Source: Chthoniobacteraceae bacterium (GTDB taxonomy: Bacteria > Verrucomicrobiota > Verrucomicrobiia > Chthoniobacterales > Chthoniobacteraceae). From it: a stretch of 64,000 nucleotides of DNA. This document shows positions 55,301 to 61,300 of the stretch, piece by piece. The position numbers were made by a program, and so were the translations under genes. The stretch covers positions 1 through 64,000 of the forward strand of contig CANJZW010000002.1 in NCBI GenBank assembly GCA_947479475.1. Reading direction: 5' to 3'. Numbering within the stretch: position 1 is the first letter of the stretch; the number at the start of each line of letters is the position of its first letter. The notes under the pieces were generated by a model. The model was not told where the DNA came from and made no database searches. It saw nothing but the letters and a program-made list of their open reading frames with translations.

Positions 55301-58300
55301 TTGCCGCTGGTCAGCGGGGAGGCCGAGGAGCCAGCAATGCCCGACAACTGCAGGGTGCCCGCATTGAGCGTCACGCCGCCGGCAAAGCCGTTGTTATTGA
55401 GCAGCGCCAGCGTTCCCAAACCCGTCTTTACGAGTGAGGAACTGGCATCGCTTCCACTGATCATACCGCCAAGCGTGAGGGTTGCCTGGGGCGCCTCAAT
55501 ATTGAGCGTCGTCCCACCCGCCGGCAGCGTGGTGTCCCCGTTTAAAGTGAGCGCGTTCAGGCCGCGGAAGTTCAGGCTCGAACCGAGTGTATAGGCATTG
55601 GCCAGTGTGTAGGCGGCCGTGGTGACCAGCGTCGTATTGGCGGCCAGGGTTAGCAGCCCGGTTCCCGCGGGACCGGAACTCAGCACGGTTCCCGAAGTGG
55701 TCCCTGTGCTGTTGGCGCCGATGACGAGTCCCCCTGCCAAAACGTTCACTCCGCCCGTAAAGTTGCTGTTGGCGCTGCTGAGTTGCAGCAGGCCGTCGCC
55801 CGTCTTGGTGATGCCGGCAATTCCGGTGCCGGCGGCATCTGTGATCATGGCGCTGACGCTGAGCGTCGGAGTCACGGGAGCGATGGCCGTGTTGCCGTTC
55901 ACCGTGACGGGCGCTATGTTGAGGGTGCGCGTGCTGCCGTTGAGATCTAGAACGGAGCCTGTGGAGGAGATGGTGGCGACGGACCCGACATTGGAAGAAG
56001 CCGCGGTGATGTCCCCGGTGAGCTTAAGCGTGCTCCATGTCGTGAAGCTCACCCCGTTCACACTGGTCCCTGTAGCCGGCTTGCTAAGCACCACCGTGGC
56101 GCCATCCCCATTGACCGTCTGGATGAAGGTGCCTGCGGGGATGTTTGCCGAACCCGTGATGGGCATACCGGCGGCCAGTCCAGCCGTCGAGGGCAGCGTG
56201 ATGATCGTGGAGCCGGCCTCCGTCGAACCGCCGCCATACGGAGTGAGCGTCAGCCCAGCGTTGGTGGCGGTGGCGGTACCGCTCAAAAGAACGGTGGTGG
56301 AGTTGAGCACTTGGGAAACCGTGACTCCAGCGGGTAGCCCCGTGCCAAACAAGGGCATGCCGGGCACCAAGCCGTAGGTATTCGCCATGGTCACAAGGTT
56401 CGAACCCGAAGTTGTCGAAGCACTCGTGAGGGTGGAAAGACCGCCGCCCAGTGCGACGATGGGAGCAGCGCCACCGTTGTTGTTGAAGGTTAGCCCGGCG
56501 AACGCGGCGTCATAGGTATTCAGGTTGAGATTGGCGCCGCCTTTGAGCGTTGGAGTGACCGTAGTGGCGATCTGGCCCGGGCCCAGGATTGAGACCGTGC
56601 CGTAATTGATCGTCAATGGTCCTGGGATACCGACGACACTCGTCCCATTCGCTCCATTCACCGCGAGCTGGACGGTTCCATAATACGTGGGATTTCCATT
56701 CAGCGTGGTTCCTCCCGAGTAGGAATTTGAACCCGCCATCAGCAGCACCGCGTTGTTGAAACTTGAGAATACCAGCCCTGTTTTCGCGCCGTAACCGCTG
56801 TCCACGATCGCCGAGTTGAGGGTCAGGGTGGGGTAATTGACGGTAATGTAAAGTGGCGCCGTGCCGGCGTTTTGCGTGCCACCTGCCGTCAGAAAACCGT
56901 TGCCGACGGCTGATCCGATGGAGCGTGCGAAGTTGCCGGTTGTGACGAAAGCTCCCGCCGTCAGGTTGAGAGTGTCTGCATCGTCGGCAAAGAGGATGGA
57001 CTGGCCTGCAGCGCTGGCGTTGAAAGCGATCGCATTTGCACTGTAGGTGCCGCCCGCCCCCGGGCTCACATCCGGGATGGTGAAAGTTCCCGAAACCAGC
57101 CTCAAATTTTGCGTGGCACTACCACTCCCCAACGGCACAGTGAGCGCATCGTATCCCCTGAAGCCCGTTTGGTTCAGCGCTGCAAACCCAAGCTGTGAAT
57201 CGTACGAAACAAGGTCCGTGGCATCGGAGGCAAAGGGCACAATCCCGTTAACCAGCGGGCTCGCGCCTGCGACCCCGTTGAACGTTCCATTGAAGGTCAT
57301 CCGGGCCGCGCTCCCGATCAGGCCCTTGGCAGAGTTGGTGAAGAGCGTCGCATTGCCCGCGACGGTCAAGGATCCAAAGTTTAAGGAGGCCGAGCGGACG
57401 CCGTTATTCCCATTCGTTACCGCGAACTGATTGAGTCCTTCCCCAAGAGTGAGGCTGCCGAACGTCTCACTGGCGGTCGTGTTGTCGCGACCGGTGAAAT
57501 TTAAAACCCCACCCCGCAGGGTGATGGGCGCGGCGTCATTAATGCGGTTGGTGAGGGAAGCCTGGTTGCCATTGGTCAGGGTGAGCGCGGCGTAGTTGAG
57601 CTCGAGGGAGGACGTATTGGGCAGGGTCGCAAAATCCGTGAGGGTCAGCCCGCCGTAGTTGATCAGCGTGGCACCCGCATACGTGTTGGGCGAAAAAAGG
57701 GTGAGTGTCGCGCTGCCGGTTTTGTTGAAACTGATCTGCCCGGAGATGTTTCCGCCCCAGGAGTCATTATTGAATCCAGCATCGACAAAGGTGGCGGGAG
57801 TCCCGGAATAGACGACTCCCGCGGTCCCTGGAACACTGGCATTGGATGGGCTTCTGAGAAGACCAACCATCTGGCTATTGCCGTTGAGATCAAGTTTGGC
57901 GCCTGGGGCAACCAAGAGGTACTGACCTAACGTCCCTGTGCCCACGCCCGGCCAGAGTGTATTGGTGCCGGCGGCCAAAACGGTCGTGCCTCCCGCCAAG
58001 GTCAAGTACTGGTTATTGGCAGTTGCAAAGTATTGTTTCGAAGCAAAGGAGAGATTCCCCTCCAGGGCTTTGTTCACATTAGTCCCTACAATCGCCGCAT
58101 TTATCGTCAAATTCGAACCGGCGTCCGTGAAGAACGTGAATTCGCCAGGAGCCGTGATCACCGGAGCGCTTCCTCCAGCAGCCAGAAAAGCGTTCCCGAT
58201 CGTCGCATTAGTGCCGCCGCTCACCAGGAGATTCCCCGAGACGACGTTCAAGGCTAAGCCGCCCGCGGCCGCAAAATTCAATCCAACGGCAGCCCCCGTG

Positions 58301-61300
58301 CCCGCGAGCAAGAGCGAGTTTAAAGACTTCCCGGGGAGTCCCGGACTGGCCTCATCCGTGGAGGTCCCTGTGAGCTTCAGATTGTAGTTGATCGAGGTGG
58401 TATCAAGGGCGTTGAAACCCGTGGCTGCGGTGCCGGAGGAACCCGCCACCGAAAGAAGCGTTCCGAGGCCCACATTGACACTGCCGACGCTCGCCGGATA
58501 GGTGAAAGGCACGATCGCGACCGTTCCTCCGGAGATGATAAGAGTGCCGGCGAAATTGAGTCCGCTGGCATCGCGGACGACGGCCCTTGCCATGAGCGAA
58601 CCGGTGAGCGTTGGCGCGGCGCTAAAACGGATGGAGGTTTGAGCGGAGGTGAGCATTGATCCGCTCTGAAACACCAGGACGTTATTGGCAGCCATGGTCA
58701 AGGAACTGAAGGAAAGGGTTCCTGCGGCTGAACCGCCGTTTGACATGGAGACCAGATTATTCGCCGCCTGGGCTGGAAGAGTGAGCGCTCCGAGCGTTTC
58801 GCTTGAAGCTGAAGTGCCGTTCGCAACGTAGGAGAACGCCCCGCCATAGATTGTAACGGGCCGGCTTCCAAGACGGTTGGCCACCGCGAGTGTGCCGGAA
58901 TCGTTGACCAGCAGCGTCGCGCCGGCGCTCAACACGGCCGGGACCGTATTGGCGCCCGCGAGCGTGCCCGCGCCGATCAGAGCGAGCGTGCCGCCGTAAA
59001 CCGTAAAGCCATTACCCGGATTAGCAGCCTGGGCCGTGGTGATGTTCACGATTCCGGGCCCGTATTTATTCATCTGGTAAAACTGATTAGCCGGGCTTGA
59101 AGCCACGGTGTAAGCGCTGTTTAAGTTGAGCGTCCCTGCCACATTCAAATTGAAATAGCGACCACTCGAACTTGGGTTATTAATCCCGCCATTGACGTTC
59201 AACGTGGCCCCCGCATCCACCCCTAGCGACAGATCATAACTTGAGGTGAGTAAACCGGTAACGGTGTTCACTCCGGAAACACTCTCTACCGCGCCCCCGA
59301 AGTTGATGCCCGAAAAAATCACCCCGTTCGCCGCGTTGTTTAAAACCATGGGATTCGCCACCGTAATTCCACCGCTCAAAAGCAGAGCAGCCCCCTGAGC
59401 CGTGGAGGACGGTTGCACATAGATGGTTCCACTGCCAAGTGCTGCGCCGTTGGTCAGCAGCACAGCACCCGCATCGATTTTGAGGGATCCGAACCAGTTG
59501 GAATTGGCTGCGTTGAGCACCAGCGTTCCATTCTCGCCTTTGTTCAAATTCGCCCAGTTGACCGCCGAAACGTCAAAGGGCGTGTTCAGGGTCAGGGTCT
59601 TCCCGTCCACCACTTCGATTTTGCGCGTCTCGTTTCCTGTGAGGTTGAGACTTCCAAACTTGATGCCGCCCGTATTCATCGTGATGTCCCCCGTGGCCCG
59701 GAACGCCGCCGTTTTACCCGTCGCAGGATTCAGAAAAATCGTGTTGTTGGCGTCTCCAAGGGCGGCTAGAGAGGATACCCCGAGCACGCCGTCGCGGATG
59801 TCCATGTAGGAACCCGAGCCGCCAAAAGAATTGTTGCCCGTAAGAATCATGGTTCCAAGCCCTGTCTTGATAAGCACCGGCCCGCCCACCTGCCCCCCGG
59901 AAACGGCGCCGGAGAGGGTCAGCCCCTGGGTCACGTTGGAGGCGGACGCTGTAGCGACGTTAAAGGTCGGGGCCACACTCGTGCTCAGCGCCAGTGCCGC
60001 CGTGAGATCGAGTCCGTACCCGTTGTTGTTGGCAATCGCCACGACCTGATCGGTCAACCCACTGATGGTCCCGCCAAACTGGATCAGCTTGTTCAAGGGA
60101 GTCTGGTTGATGGGCAACAGACCTGTGGAATTCGCAGTGATCCCAAACGCGAGACGGTCCACGGCAAAGCCGGCGTCGACTCCGGGGAGAATGCTGACCG
60201 GCACGCTGCCTGCCTGCAGAACATCGGCAGCACCCAACCCATTTGGATTACCATCCATGGTGAAGCCAAGGTAACCGCCCGCAAGAACCACGGGGCGGCT
60301 ATTGATGGCCGTGACTCCATTCAGGCCGAGGATGCCCTGGTTCACAACCACATTTCCGGACAGGCTGGTGTTCGAGGCAGACAGCTTGAGCAGGCCAACG
60401 CCCGACTTCGTAAGCGAGCCGGAGCTCGTCAGCGGGCTGGAGAGCAACACCCCGCCCGTGGCGCTGTTGTTCTGGGTGATGATGTATTCGCCCGTTGGGT
60501 TTGTAATGCCGGAACCAAACCCTCCAAAACTGATCGGCTGCGGAGTCGCAGAACCGGTGAACAGCAAGGCGCCGCTCGCGATGTTGAGGGAGTCGGAAGC
60601 CCCGGAGCCTGAGACCGTCAATAACGATCCTGTGGTGGTGCTGGTGGAATCAATCAGCAGCGCGTTCAGCGTGTGCCCCGTGCCCGCGAGGGTGAGGTCG
60701 CTCTGGGCGGAGTAACGCACGTTGTTCAGGGGCGTCGTTCCTCCGGAGGCAGTGAGCTGCTCATACTCGTAGGCGAGGTTGAGCGCACGGAACCCGCGGC
60801 CGAAACCGGCCAGGGTGCTATAGGTGACGAAGGTGTTGCCGACCGGGCCGGCGGCATTGCTGGTAATGGCTTGCCCCGTGGCCCAGGGAAGGATGCTGAT
60901 CTGGGGGGAACTGGCATTAATATCGCCGTTCACAAGCGCGCCACCCCCAATGAGATTGGACCCTTTGAGATTGGCATCCGTGGTCACGATCAAATCACCC
61001 CGGGTGGTACTGAGCGGAAGATCCAAACCGTTAGCCAGAATGGTGACCATCGCGTTGTTGGTGCGGCTCAGGCTGGAGAGGGTCAGCTGCGGATTGGCGT
61101 TTGGAGCCTCTGCGACAACGCGGATCGTATTATTTCCACCAGCCAGAGTGACGGCACCCAGCACCTCATTCCGCAGAGCATTCGTGGGTACATTTACCTG
61201 ATCCGTTCGCATCGTGAGTCCAAGCCATTGGTTGGCCGTGTTCGTGGCTGCGTTTAAGAGAGTGATTGGTGCAGCGTCGTTGATTTTGTTCACCCACTGC

